NCBI RefSeq assembly: GCF_003105115.1
Contig: NZ_QETH01000007.1
Span: 51,915-115,914 of the forward strand
Reading direction: 5' to 3'
From: Flavobacterium sp. HTF
GTDB lineage: Bacteria; Bacteroidota; Bacteroidia; Flavobacteriales; Flavobacteriaceae
Length of the DNA stretch: 64,000 nt
In this document: piece by piece, positions 45,189 through 54,390 of the stretch
Numbering within the stretch: the first letter of the stretch is position 1
How the letters are laid out: the number at the start of each line of letters is the position of its first letter
Position numbers and translations under genes: made by a program
Notes under the pieces: model-generated
What the model saw: only the letters and a program-made list of their open reading frames with translations
Told to the model about the DNA's origin: nothing
Database searches by the model: none

Positions 45189-46971
45189 CGATTAATTTTT
45201 TCACGAATTCCATTTCCGTATCAAATCCTGATAAATAATCTTCAATTGAGGTCTGAATCTCAAAATCAGGCAATACTCCGCGGCCAAAGGGAATTGCAAT
45301 ATCTTTTTTGGGCTCTACAACAAATTTGCATAACGGAATCCTTCCGGTAATTTTGCTGTTTGGAAGGGTAAAACTCAGAAAGCTTCCGCTCGAATTTCCG
45401 TAATATCCGCCTCCGGTTTCTTCACCAATAAATTTTGTGTTGGTATTATTTTTGGCAAGTGCTGCAAATTCTGAACCTCCCGAAAAAGTAAGTCCGCTGA
45501 TTAAAAAATAAATATTTCCTTTAAAGTTCCGGCTATTAGGCTTTTGACCTGTGTAATGTCCTTCAATATTTAAATACCTGCCATCGTTGGCAAGATAAAA
45601 ATCTTCCTTTAGTTCTTTTATTAAATTCTCTTTCTGGTTGTGATAGTTTGTGAATTCCAAAAAAGAGTATGTAAATCCCGGAATTTCGACATATTTATAT
45701 TTTTTATATTCCTGATTAATCAGGAAAGATAAAAACTGATCTTCCATGCCCTGTTCTCCTCCTTCGTTCTTTCTAATATCGATAATCAGGTTTTTAATTT
45801 TTTTATCTGAAATCGTATCAAATACTTTTTCAAGAAAGGTCTGAAAACCTTTTCTTTTATTCGTATAACTGCCAAGATTAAACGTATTTACTGTAATAAC
45901 AGCTGTTGAGGCTGAAAGGTCAATTGAAAAACCGGATGCCTTTTTATACCTATAATTTGGAATTGATTTTATAATTTCCGCATTCAGATTACCAAAATCT
46001 TTAGAATTGTATGCGGGCAGGTTTTCATATGTTATTTTTTCACCGGTTTTAGGGTCAGTCAGTTCTAATTTGAAAACCTTTGATTGCGGAAAATAACGGG
46101 CATAATATTTAGAGAATGAACCTTCTATCCAACGGTACTTACTGGTTAGATTAAACCCGTCAGCTGGTTCGATGGCTAACATTTTTTCCATTATGCTATC
46201 AATAGTTTCGCCATTGATTTTAGACAGAATCAAACCTTTAAGTTTAAATCCCGGCAAATCATTGATGATAAATACTTTTTTATCCAGAATCTTAACTCCA
46301 AAAGGCAAATAGGTACCGCTTTGTTTTAAATAAGCAATTGTCTCGTCCGAAATTTTGATATTAGAATGTCCTTCTTTTGTAAAAGCAACAACCGGAGCCA
46401 GAATCCTGTAAAACTTCAGGGCGTTCATGGGTGCGGTTATTTTATTTTTCTGCAGGTTGCAAATACTGTCAAATTGTGTTCTGGAATTGTACCAAAGCCC
46501 AACCCTGGTTTCATAATAGGCATTCTGAAGCAAATTAAAATCGGCCAAAAGGTCTTTTACCGGAATCTTTTTCAGGTTTTTGGAGACTTTCTGAATCTCA
46601 ATTTTATATTTTCCGGCTTTTGAGTTTGTATTTTCGTCAAGAGGTTTAACGATGATTTTAAATTGCCCTGTCTTTTCAGGAGTAAATAAGATTTTTTCGG
46701 GACCAAACATACCATTTGGTGAATCTACTTCTGCCCTGACCTTTCCTTCGCTGTCCATCACAGAAACCACCAGATCGATTCCTTCCTGCATTACATTTAT
46801 GGTGTAATAAGTGTTATATTCCAGTTTGGTTTCAAAGGAATGTGCTTCATTCTGTTTTATCTCCACACCCTCAATAAGATGATTTAATTTAAGGATTTCC
46901 GCCCTTTTTGACTGAGCCGTTAATGACGTATAAAAACATAATACCAGAATTACCAAAAAGCTATTTTTCAT
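45172..46971 (-). CDS. S41 family peptidase, secreted
   Basis: About 599 residues from the start at 46971 (MKNSFLVILVLCFYTSLTAQ, a signal peptide); the frame is open to 47004. Residues ~20-120 look like a pre-peptidase C-terminal/jelly-roll-type domain (ETKLEYNTYYTINVMQEGIDLVVSV). A helical cap and a short PDZ-like region (LPGFKLKGLILSKINGETID) follow, then the S41 (tail-specific/CtpA-type) core: NLIIDIRKNEGGEQG and LISGLTFSGGSEFAALAKN with the likely nucleophile Ser, then FIGEETGGGYYGNSSG. The product is probably periplasmic or surface-bound. It follows an AraC regulator by ~80 bp on the same strand. The substrate is unknown. Confidence 0.85.
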   Translation of the reverse strand: MKNSFLVILVLCFYTSLTAQSKRAEILKLNHLIEGVEIKQNEAHSFETKLEYNTYYTINVMQEGIDLVVSVMDSEGKVRAEVDSPNGMFGPEKILFTPEKTGQFKIIVKPLDENTNSKAGKYKIEIQKVSKNLKKIPVKDLLADFNLLQNAYYETRVGLWYNSRTQFDSICNLQKNKITAPMNALKFYRILAPVVAFTKEGHSNIKISDETIAYLKQSGTYLPFGVKILDKKVFIINDLPGFKLKGLILSKINGETIDSIMEKMLAIEPADGFNLTSKYRWIEGSFSKYYARYFPQSKVFKLELTDPKTGEKITYENLPAYNSKDFGNLNAEIIKSIPNYRYKKASGFSIDLSASTAVITVNTFNLGSYTNKRKGFQTFLEKVFDTISDKKIKNLIIDIRKNEGGEQGMEDQFLSFLINQEYKKYKYVEIPGFTYSFLEFTNYHNQKENLIKELKEDFYLANDGRYLNIEGHYTGQKPNSRNFKGNIYFLISGLTFSGGSEFAALAKNNTNTKFIGEETGGGYYGNSSGSFLSFTLPNSKITGRIPLCKFVVEPKKDIAIPFGRGVLPDFEIQTSIEDYLSGFDTEMEFVKKLIEKNKS

Positions 46972-47050
46972 CGTACATTGAATTAGAATGATCCAAAAAT
47001 ACAATGCTTTACTGAAAAGCTATTGTACAATATTGCAACTGCTTTCCCGG

Positions 47051-47818
47051 TTATGAAGTTTTATACTGCAAAGGGGTTACTCCTGTGAATTCCCTGAATT
47101 TTTTAGAAAAGTGTGCGGCATCATAAAATCCGGTTTCAATGGCAACATCCAATAGCTCAAAGCCATCATTTAGCAAGATTTTTGATTTTTCAATCCGTTT
47201 TAAAATGACATAATTATTGGGCGTTAATCCGGTTTCATGCTTGAAGAGCCTTAAAAATTTGTATTTGTCCATTCCAAAACTCCTGGCTGAAACTTCCAAT
47301 GAAAATTTTTCAGTTATCTGATCATCCAAAAATCGGGCAAATAAGTTTATTTCTTTGTTTTTAAAATTCTGGCTTTTTCCATAATTAACCACAAGCGTTT
47401 CCAATAACTGCAATAACTTTTTTTCTACATAGGTTTTGTTTTCAAAGTTTTGTGATAGAAAATAAAACTCCTTAAACAGATTTTCGTCATAAATAATCTT
47501 CTCTTCAAAAAACACCGCTTTATTTTTATTTATCATTTTCATTACATCGGGAGCAACGTAAAAGGTAAAAAACGAATTTCCGGTATTCCAGTCGCACGGC
47601 GTTGCATGTACCTCAAACGGATTCGTGATTGACAAGGTTCCGGCGGGCGCATGCAAATGTTTATCAATAAGTTTGGTATCGAATGTATGTTTTAGGATCA
47701 AAGCTATGTTAAACGTGTCATGGCTGTGATACGGAAAGCTGACCGTATTATTTTGGGCGTTGAGCAATTCAAGACCATCCAGAATAGGAAGTTTATGATA
47801 TGTATTTACATTTTTCAC
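47051..47818 (-). CDS. AraC family transcriptional regulator
   Basis: A 255-residue protein. The N-terminal half is a cupin-like AraC ligand domain (SFPYHSHDTFNIALILKH, APAGTLSITNPFEVHAT). The C-terminal half is a double helix-turn-helix (SLEVSARSFGMDKYKFLRLF, then LLDVAIETGFYDAAHFSKKF with the conserved FREFTGVTPLQYK). The HxH near residue 30 may bind a metal or sugar. It could control the S41 peptidase gene that follows ~80 bp later; no operator was found. Confidence 0.92.
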   Translation of the reverse strand: MKNVNTYHKLPILDGLELLNAQNNTVSFPYHSHDTFNIALILKHTFDTKLIDKHLHAPAGTLSITNPFEVHATPCDWNTGNSFFTFYVAPDVMKMINKNKAVFFEEKIIYDENLFKEFYFLSQNFENKTYVEKKLLQLLETLVVNYGKSQNFKNKEINLFARFLDDQITEKFSLEVSARSFGMDKYKFLRLFKHETGLTPNNYVILKRIEKSKILLNDGFELLDVAIETGFYDAAHFSKKFREFTGVTPLQYKTS

Positions 47819-47886
47819 TACTTAATTTATGATAAGCTTTAATTTAAAAACCAAATATAAAATACTGATTACAAACATATTACACC

Positions 47887-48582
47887 TTAAATTAATTTAT
47901 GGCGGATTTCTTTATATTTTAAACGGCCTACAGGCAAAATTTCTTCATTTTTAAGCAGCATGCTGTATTTACCTCCTGCTTCTACAATAAGTCTGTCGGC
48001 TTCATGCCAGCAGAGAATAAACGACTTATGAATTCGCTCAAATGTGGGCGGAAGTAATTTTTCCAGAGACTCTAACGATTTGTCATGCAGTTCTATACGT
48101 CCGTCTGATAAATGCAGTTCTGTGTAAATTCCGGCCCCTTTAATATATCGGATGTCTTTGATATTGACCAGTCTGATTGTCTTTGCTCTTTTTACTGCCA
48201 GAAACTGAGTATCACGACCTGATTGTTTTCCCGGGGTCGTAAAACGCATAAATGCCTGCGATAACCTGACTTCATCAAAGGGTTTAGGTACGAAGTCAAG
48301 TACTCCGTAGGCAAACGCATTGATTGCTTTGTCCGTATAAGCCGAAATAATAATAGTCTGAAAAGATCTGGCAACGCAACTTTCCAGAATATCAAAACCG
48401 TCTTCTCCATTTAAGTTTAAATCCAGCAGCAGCAAATCAATAGCCTCATTTTCGATCGTATTTTGCCCATTTTCAATGGAATCACAAACTATGAGCTGCA
48501 AATCCTTATCAAAAAAATTCCGTGTCATTCTTTCGATACGTTTTGCAATTCGCGCTTCGTCTTCAATAATCAGAATTTTCAT
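47887..48582 (-). CDS. LytTR family response regulator
   Basis: A 231-residue protein. The receiver domain has phospho-acceptor Asp in IDLLLLDLNLNGEDGFDIL and the usual Lys in DFVPKPFDEV. The C-terminal LytTR DNA-binding domain is seen in FLAVKRAKTIRLVNIKDIRYIKGAG and in FERIHKSFIL...ILPVGRLKYKEI. The start overlaps the kinase stop by 4 bp (ATGA), so the two are translationally coupled. The probable target is the divergent TonB-dependent receptor gene or the neighbouring genes; no binding site was identified. Confidence 0.93.
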   Translation of the reverse strand: MKILIIEDEARIAKRIERMTRNFFDKDLQLIVCDSIENGQNTIENEAIDLLLLDLNLNGEDGFDILESCVARSFQTIIISAYTDKAINAFAYGVLDFVPKPFDEVRLSQAFMRFTTPGKQSGRDTQFLAVKRAKTIRLVNIKDIRYIKGAGIYTELHLSDGRIELHDKSLESLEKLLPPTFERIHKSFILCWHEADRLIVEAGGKYSMLLKNEEILPVGRLKYKEIRHKLI

Positions 48583-50219
48583 TTCCTTTCAAAAATTTTA
48601 ATTGTCGTCAGCCAGCCTTGTTCTGTAGCATAAGAATCAAACTCCCAGTGATCTCCATAGCTTTCATTTAATCTGGCTTTTATATATTTAAAACCTGTTC
48701 CTTTGCTTTTTTTCATTGCTTTCCGGTTTTCTGCCACAGTCAGCAACTCATATTGTTTGTAATTGTCTTTTTTAGCATAGCTGAGACAAAAGTTTATACA
48801 GCCTTCTTTTGGCGGCTTGCTATGCGTAATTCCGTTTTCTAAAATGGTATGAATAATCGCAGGCGGAATCGTGTCATGTTCATCAATATCTTTTTCTTCC
48901 CAGTTATAGCAGACCTCCTTTCTAAACGACATTATCTCTAAATGCTTTCTGCAAAGTTCGATTTCCTGTCGTATCGGGATAAGTGTTTCTTCGGAAATAT
49001 CATTCATAATATCAAACTCTTCTGCCAGTGCACGAAGAAATACTACACCTTGTTTTGGAGATTCCTCAATCCAGTCAATAAGCGAAGTCAGGGTATTACG
49101 AAGAAAATGCGGCTGGATATTTTTCTTCAGAAGCTCCAGCTGCAGCCTTGAAGACAATAGCAAAGAAGCATGATGAGCATCTTCTATCGCTTTTGCCTTA
49201 ATCGTATGAATATAAAGCATGCACAGGATAATGATGGTAAAAGTGATAAATAAACCAAAATCATAAAACACAAATCTGCTAACCACCGCACTGAGCACTA
49301 ATCCGGATAATACAATCCATCCGCTTTTAATTTTTCTGACTACGGCTATTATTGCTATTATCATTGACGCAAACCACATGGTATAACTAAACAGGACGGC
49401 GGTAAAATCATAATGCCCGTAATTAATAATATAAATGGCAATTAGTATGGTTAAAAAAGGAAGCAGAAGAAATCGTTTCTTTTTAAATTCAAACTGCAGC
49501 ATAAAACACCACGGAATTAATATCGAAATGACAAAAGTAAGCCACCCGATCAGCTTAAGACGGATGTAAAACTGAGTGTAGGGAATGTCAATATAATATT
49601 TAGAATATTCTAAAATAAGCAGGCTGAAGAAGAAAAAACAGATTATTCCAAAAAGCAATAGGGCAATTTCTTTTCGGCTGCTGTTAATAAAGAGAAAAAA
49701 GTAATAAATGGACGCAATGAGAAAAGCACCTGCCATTATATTTACAAAAGACATAGCAATTAGCGGTTCACGTATAAGCCGCTCGTAACAGCCCAGCTTT
49801 ACGTCAATCCCCCGGTCTTCGTCTCTCATTTCAGATTGTGTTCCGATTAGGGTAACAGTATGTTTGCCGTTTTTTGACAGTTCTTCAGGAACCTGATAAC
49901 ACTTTGTTTCAGTTCCGTATACTTCAGTCCGGCCCGGTTTTGCCATTTTGCCATTTGCTCCAATCAAAACATTATCCCAGTAAACATCAAAGGAACCAAA
50001 TGCATTTATCTTGACGCCAAGTCGCTCAGAAATATTACGTTTTTGAATGCTTACATTAATATCAGCTTTAAAAATCGAATCGCGTGTATCTCCCCTGTAA
50101 TTTCGCAGAGGGCCGTTATTTACGGAGTAAGAAGGATCAGACACCGTATAATCTATGTTCTGCTTACATGAAGTAAACAGAATCATCAGAAAAATGGTAA
50201 AAAGTACAATCGGGCGCAT
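48579..50219 (-). CDS. LytS-type sensor histidine kinase with multi-spanning membrane domain
   Basis: About 546 residues from the start at 50219 (MRPIVLFTIFLMILFTSCK, a lipoprotein-like signal); the open frame reaches 50258. The periplasmic N-terminal domain (~20-150, containing FGSFDVYWDNVLIGANGK) resembles the beta-sandwich sensor of 7TMR-DISM proteins. About seven membrane helices follow (~165-370). The cytoplasmic part has the His_kinase motif KKNIQPHFLRNTLTSLIDWI and a degenerate HATPase. It pairs with the LytTR regulator. The signal is unknown. Confidence 0.87.
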   Translation of the reverse strand: MRPIVLFTIFLMILFTSCKQNIDYTVSDPSYSVNNGPLRNYRGDTRDSIFKADINVSIQKRNISERLGVKINAFGSFDVYWDNVLIGANGKMAKPGRTEVYGTETKCYQVPEELSKNGKHTVTLIGTQSEMRDEDRGIDVKLGCYERLIREPLIAMSFVNIMAGAFLIASIYYFFLFINSSRKEIALLLFGIICFFFFSLLILEYSKYYIDIPYTQFYIRLKLIGWLTFVISILIPWCFMLQFEFKKKRFLLLPFLTILIAIYIINYGHYDFTAVLFSYTMWFASMIIAIIAVVRKIKSGWIVLSGLVLSAVVSRFVFYDFGLFITFTIIILCMLYIHTIKAKAIEDAHHASLLLSSRLQLELLKKNIQPHFLRNTLTSLIDWIEESPKQGVVFLRALAEEFDIMNDISEETLIPIRQEIELCRKHLEIMSFRKEVCYNWEEKDIDEHDTIPPAIIHTILENGITHSKPPKEGCINFCLSYAKKDNYKQYELLTVAENRKAMKKSKGTGFKYIKARLNESYGDHWEFDSYATEQGWLTTIKIFERK

Positions 50220-50328
50220 GAGATAAAGATATAATAAATATCGAATGCAAAAATGCATTTCAAAAGACTTACGAGCCGTTCACATGTTTTTGAAAGCATG
50301 AGGCAATTTTATCTGCTAATCTTGCAGT

Positions 50329-52707
50329 ATGAAAACACTAACCACCACCATTTTTATCCTGTTTTTTACACTTTCCGCCATAGCGCAGCAAGCCTCTGTT
50401 TCCGGTACAGTGCAGGATAACACAACCAAAGAAGTATTACCGTATGTAACTGTAGCGGTAAAAGACAGTGCCTCAAAAACAGTAGTAATTGCCATAACTG
50501 ATGATCATGGAATATTTCAGCTTGACAATCTACCTGTTGGTAAAATGACTGTTACTTTTAGTATTATTGGGTATCAAAATTATATTCACCCTCTGGAAAT
50601 TAGTTCCGGAAAAACTAAAATCGATCTTGGGGTTATTGGTTTACAAACCGATGTCATACAGTTGAATGCCATAGAAATTAACAGCCAAAAGTCTAATGTG
50701 AGCTTAAAACTCGACAAAAAGGTTTTTGAGGTTGGTAAAGATGTACTCTCCCAAAACGGCTCTGCCCATGATGTGCTAAACGGCGTTCCTTCTGTAGCCG
50801 TAAGTCCAACTGGAACCGTAAGCCTTAGAGGAAACAGCAGCGTCCTGATACTGATTAATGGCCGACAGTCGGGACTTACCCAAACCAATGCACTAGATCA
50901 GATAGCGGCAGACCAGATTGAGCGTATAGAAGTAATTACCAATCCTTCATCACGGTATGACGCTGCCGGCTCTGCGGGTATTATCAATATTGTTTTGAAG
51001 AAAAATAAAAAAAGCGGCTTTAGCGGTCAGGTTCGGCTGGTAACGGGTTCACCCAATGATAGTCGTGTTAATCCAAGCATTAACTACAAATCAGAGAAGA
51101 TCAACCTGTTTTCTAATTTCAGCATACGTTCAACGGATTATGTGGGTCTTTATACCACTAATCAATCTACAATTGAAAATGACATTCCAAATTACATGAA
51201 CCGTGTTCAGAATGAAGATCGTCATGATGATGGTAAATTGCTATACCTTGGCGCTGATTATTTTATTAATGACCATCAGACTATTACAGCTGCTTTCTTG
51301 AAAAACGCTACTCATGATAATGATAAAACCCATTTAATGTATGATTATGATAGCGGCAACAATGCAGTAAAAGACAGTATTTTATCAAGAGACGGAAAAT
51401 CATTAGAAAAAAGAGATTACAATCAGTTTGAGTTTAATTACACCCGAACCTTTAAGCAGCCAACAAAAAAATGGACTGTTGATGTTCAGTACGACTGGTG
51501 GAACAGCGATAAAAACTGGAATCTTTCTACACAGCGTTTATTTCCCGATGCTTTGGCTTATCCCGGAATTCGAACCAGATCAACGGGCAGCAGCAAAGAT
51601 TTACTTGTCAAAAGCGATTTTATCCAGCCTGTTGACAGTGTTTCGGTATTTGAATTTGGAATTAAAACCGAAATCCGTAAAGTTTCGAGTGATTTTCTGG
51701 CAGAAGAACAGCAGGACAATAACTGGGTAGTGTATCAGGATATTGACAACCATCTTAATTATTCCGAAACCATTGCAGGGGCTTATGCACAATTTAGTGA
51801 CAAAATCGGTCAGTTTACTTATATGGGTGGATTAAGAACAGAATTGACCCGAATATCGATTACGGATGTCAGAAACACGTATAATGATGAGAAAAATTAT
51901 AACAAGCTATTCCCAACCCTCAATATGAGTTATAAGTTCGGAGAGGCTACTTTACAACTCAATTACAGCAAACGTATCAATCGTCCGTCTTTGTATGATC
52001 TGTACCCGTTTAACGAATTGACAGATTTAAACGCACAGTATATCGGAAACCCGGAACTTAATCCTTCTTATTCAGATGTATTCGAGCTCGCTTTTCTTAA
52101 AACCTGGAAAAAACTGACGTTAAACCCATCCCTTTATTACCAGCATGAGAAAGGTTATATTCAGGATTTTACGTATCGTGAAGATGAGGTTTTTTATACA
52201 ACGCCTATCAACATCGACTACGAGGCACGAAGTGGTATTGAACTTTCCACGCTTTACAATCCGCTAAAATGGCTGCAGGTTAATCTGGAAATGAATTTTT
52301 ATCGCTTTCAGCAAAAAGGAAATTATCAGGAAAAAAATCTTGATTATAAAGGAGAAAACTTTACATCACGATTAAGCACGCAGTTTAAGTTGCCTTCTAA
52401 ATTCCGTTTTCAGGGACGTTACAACTTTCGCGGTGCGCAGCGCAATGCCCAGACCAAAAATGAAGTATTACAGTCACTTGATTTTGGCGTAAGCAAAATT
52501 TTGTTTAAAGATAAGGCCACCATAGTTTTTGATGTCAGCAATGCTTTTGATTTACGCCAAAACAAAAGCACCACAACCGGAGCCAATTATTTGATTCATG
52601 AAAATAGTATTCCTAACGCCGCTCGTTACCGTCTAAGTTTTGTTTACCGGTTTAACCTGACAGATCCAAAAGCAATCAGACAGGCCAATAGTGCCAATCG
52701 TGATTAA
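50329..52707 (+). CDS. TonB-dependent receptor family protein (outer-membrane beta-barrel, OMP_b-brl_3)
   Basis: A 792-residue protein with a signal peptide ending SAIAQ. Residues ~22-110 form a carboxypeptidase-regulatory-like domain (ASVSGTVQDNTTKEVLPYVT, FSIIGYQNY). A plug domain follows (VLNGVPSVAVSPTGTVSLRGNSSVLILINGR, ASRYDAAGSAGIINIVLKK), then a barrel of the OMP_b-brl_3 type. Such receptors have no assigned substrate; no metal-binding or SusD partner is nearby. It is divergent from the LytS/LytTR pair, 110 bp from the kinase start, and is a candidate target. Confidence 0.88.
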   Translation: MKTLTTTIFILFFTLSAIAQQASVSGTVQDNTTKEVLPYVTVAVKDSASKTVVIAITDDHGIFQLDNLPVGKMTVTFSIIGYQNYIHPLEISSGKTKIDLGVIGLQTDVIQLNAIEINSQKSNVSLKLDKKVFEVGKDVLSQNGSAHDVLNGVPSVAVSPTGTVSLRGNSSVLILINGRQSGLTQTNALDQIAADQIERIEVITNPSSRYDAAGSAGIINIVLKKNKKSGFSGQVRLVTGSPNDSRVNPSINYKSEKINLFSNFSIRSTDYVGLYTTNQSTIENDIPNYMNRVQNEDRHDDGKLLYLGADYFINDHQTITAAFLKNATHDNDKTHLMYDYDSGNNAVKDSILSRDGKSLEKRDYNQFEFNYTRTFKQPTKKWTVDVQYDWWNSDKNWNLSTQRLFPDALAYPGIRTRSTGSSKDLLVKSDFIQPVDSVSVFEFGIKTEIRKVSSDFLAEEQQDNNWVVYQDIDNHLNYSETIAGAYAQFSDKIGQFTYMGGLRTELTRISITDVRNTYNDEKNYNKLFPTLNMSYKFGEATLQLNYSKRINRPSLYDLYPFNELTDLNAQYIGNPELNPSYSDVFELAFLKTWKKLTLNPSLYYQHEKGYIQDFTYREDEVFYTTPINIDYEARSGIELSTLYNPLKWLQVNLEMNFYRFQQKGNYQEKNLDYKGENFTSRLSTQFKLPSKFRFQGRYNFRGAQRNAQTKNEVLQSLDFGVSKILFKDKATIVFDVSNAFDLRQNKSTTTGANYLIHENSIPNAARYRLSFVYRFNLTDPKAIRQANSANRD

Positions 52708-52839
52708 TGAAATCGGCTCTTTTGAAATAATGCTTCCGCGAAAGATGTAAATCTGATAACAAAACTCTAATTTACTGTAAATGAAAAAGATGATATAGCT
52801 GTAATTTTAATGTATTATAAATTGATAAAAAATGCAAAC

Positions 52840-53064
52840 ATGGAAAATACAGACAATAATTACAACGAAAACATCGCAAGATGTCCTTATCACGCTCAAC
52901 TAAATGCTACTCAAAATAACAATTCGGAAGATAAGGATGCAAATACAGGAGACTGGGATGACGAACGTGAAGACAATCGTACCAGCGAAGAAGGTTACGA
53001 CAACGATCAGAATGACAACAGCGGAGGCGCAGGAAGTTCAGGAAGTGCTTCAACCAATAGCTAA
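52840..53064 (+). CDS. Small acidic, low-complexity protein, function unknown
   Basis: About 74 residues from ATG 52840; an ATG at 52810 would add ten. It is rich in Asn, Asp and Glu (DNNYNENIARCPYHAQLNA, GDWDDEREDNRTSEEGYDND) and ends in a Gly/Ser tract (SGGAGSSGSASTNS). It holds one Cys-Pro-Tyr-His. No signal peptide or domain is recognised. A strong terminator follows directly. No clear promoter of its own was found; the TonB receptor gene ends 130 bp upstream. Confidence 0.6.
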   Translation: MENTDNNYNENIARCPYHAQLNATQNNNSEDKDANTGDWDDEREDNRTSEEGYDNDQNDNSGGAGSSGSASTNS

Positions 53065-53078
53065 CCTCAGAATGATAT

Positions 53079-53107
53079 AAAAAAAGAGCTTAATTAGCTC
53101 TTTTTTT
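53079..53107 (+). terminator. Terminator after the small acidic gene
   Basis: AAAAAAGAGCT-TAATT-AGCTCTTTTTTT: a compact stem with a T run on the plus strand and an A run before it. Confidence 0.88.
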
Positions 53108-53139
53108 ATATTTATATATCACTTACGTGTTGCAACTAT

Positions 53140-53739
53140 CTAGTAATAAACGTAAAGCATGATTTTTGAATTTGAACTTTCAATAATTTTTTCAAGTCTT
53201 TTAAAAAATATCTCGTTTACCATCGGACAACCATGGCTTCTCGCAATATAATGATCTTGTTCTTCATAAGGAACTGCAGAGTACTGGTGAAGTACAATAG
53301 CTCTTTTAGCAGCATTACAGTTGGTTTCATCAAGACCAGTAAGTCTGAACGCCTTTCCAAAAATACCTTTATATGATTTTTCTACAGAATATCTTCCCAG
53401 TGAAGTGCAGTTAGAGTTTTCAGTATTACTGAATTTTAAATCTCCCGGCACACCTGTTTCAGAACCGCTGCCATGTGCTACTAATCCCTGATCGATGATT
53501 TTATTATTTTGAAGGTCGTAAACAAAAAAGCGGTTTTTTCCGGATTTAATTTTCATATCCACAAAAAAAGCAATTTTGTTGCTGTATTTACGATCAGTAA
53601 CGGCGAGGGATTTGATCTCATTAACGTGATCACTAAGTCTTAAAACATCAAATTCAGTAAGAATTTCTTTTTTATCTGTCACGTTGTAGGTTGTGAAAGA
53701 ACTAAAGCAAACAAACAATACCATAAAAACTATTCTCAT
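53140..53739 (-). CDS. Murein L,D-transpeptidase catalytic domain family protein
   Basis: A 199-residue protein with a signal peptide (MRIVFMVLFVCFSSFTTYN). The YkuD_2-type domain shows NKIIDQGLVAHGSGSETGVP, SLGRYSVEKSY, RAIVLHQYSAVPYEEQDHYIARSHGCPMVN with the SHGCP motif carrying the catalytic Cys. It probably acts on peptidoglycan in the periplasm, either cross-linking or cleaving. It is convergent with the small acidic gene. A TAATTTTG-like -7 element on the complement of 53820-53827 is a weak promoter candidate. Confidence 0.9.
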   Translation of the reverse strand: MRIVFMVLFVCFSSFTTYNVTDKKEILTEFDVLRLSDHVNEIKSLAVTDRKYSNKIAFFVDMKIKSGKNRFFVYDLQNNKIIDQGLVAHGSGSETGVPGDLKFSNTENSNCTSLGRYSVEKSYKGIFGKAFRLTGLDETNCNAAKRAIVLHQYSAVPYEEQDHYIARSHGCPMVNEIFFKRLEKIIESSNSKIMLYVYY

Positions 53740-53954
53740 ATGCAGTATTATGAAGTTACAAGTTAAATAAGATTTGGCATATCAATCGTTACTTTTTCTA
53801 TTTTTCACTTTTGATGTTGCAAAATTATGTATAAAATTTTATATAATTCCCATGTTTATATGTTAAATATTTTGTAAGTATATGAAAATCTGTCCTATAC
53901 ATAAAATTTAACTTTTAAAACGCATACAGCATATGCTATTTTTACTTTTTTAAA
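53740..53954. other. Non-coding region between the L,D-transpeptidase and zinc-operon promoters
   Basis: AT-rich. It holds the possible L,D-transpeptidase -7 element (53820-53827, complement). Nothing else was recognised. It continues into the repeated element and promoter at 53955-54008. Confidence 0.5.
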
Positions 53955-53970
53955 TTGCAACACTATTGCA
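53955..53970 (+). promoter_or_regulatory. Putative Zur-type box, copy 1
   Basis: TTGCAACACTATTGCA: inverted arms TGCAA/TTGCA with a 5-bp spacer. It overlaps the -33 element (TTG 53966-53968) of the promoter ahead of the probable zinc operon. The identical 15-bp core recurs at 53993-54008. Confidence 0.65.
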
Positions 53971-53995
53971 TTTAAGAATAAGATTTCTATATTTG
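53966..53995 (+). promoter_or_regulatory. Promoter of the probable zinc acquisition operon
   Basis: TTG (53966-53968), 19-nt spacer, TATATTTG (53988-53995): a textbook fit to the Bacteroidota -33/-7 consensus. Transcription would start near 54002, ~44 bp before ATG 54046. Both -33 and -7 are covered by copies of the repeated dyad, implying repression. Confidence 0.7.
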
Positions 53996-54008
53996 CAACA
54001 CTATTGCG
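53993..54008 (+). promoter_or_regulatory. Putative Zur-type box, copy 2
   Basis: TTGCAACACTATTGCG repeats copy 1 with one change, 38 bp downstream. It overlaps the -7 element (53988-53995) and the expected start of transcription. Confidence 0.65.
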
Positions 54009-54045
54009 TTAATAACGCTTTATTTCTGCCAATTTTAATTTTAGA

Positions 54046-54390
54046 ATGAAAAAGAAATTTAAAATAATAAATCTTCTTATGCCATTAATAGTATTGTTTG
54101 CAATACTATTTCCGGTAATACATTCTTACGAACACATCCTTGATTCCGGCAGTAAGGAAAAAATAGAATTTTCTGAACATACACAGCTAAAATCAAAGTT
54201 TCATTCAGCAGAAAAATGTTCAATCTGCGATTTTAAATTCAGCGCCTGCAGTACTTTTACTTTTACGGCTTTTCATTTTTATAAAAATAGTTCTGTTATC
54301 CAGCATGTCACTTTTTATGCAAAAAAACAAACTATATTCTTTAAGGGCTCTCTCTTTTCCCTAAGGGCACCTCCTGTTTTTATAAAATAA
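54046..54390 (+). CDS. Small His/Cys-containing protein, first gene of the probable zinc operon
   Basis: A 114-residue protein with an N-terminal signal or anchor (INLLMPLIVLFAILFPVIHS). After it come HSYEHILDSG, a Lys/Glu-rich stretch, and KFHSAEKCSICDFKFSACS, where a His and a CxxC with one more Cys could bind a metal. The C-terminal half is hydrophobic/aromatic. No known domain is recognised. It is preceded by a strong promoter with two repeated dyads and followed, after a 416-bp gap, by two lipoproteins and a receptor. A role in periplasmic metal handling is inferred from position and residues only. Confidence 0.7.
   Translation: MKKKFKIINLLMPLIVLFAILFPVIHSYEHILDSGSKEKIEFSEHTQLKSKFHSAEKCSICDFKFSACSTFTFTAFHFYKNSSVIQHVTFYAKKQTIFFKGSLFSLRAPPVFIK

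Noticed and set aside
44798..47030. ATTGCAAC motifs near 44800, 47028 and 53130 as further Zur-type boxes
   Set aside because: Only one half-site is present in each case, without the TGCAA-N5-TTGCA layout.
50317..50324. TAATCTTG as the -7 box of the TonB receptor at 50329
   Set aside because: Transcription would start at or after the ATG, leaving no leader, and the -33 spacing is 24 nt.
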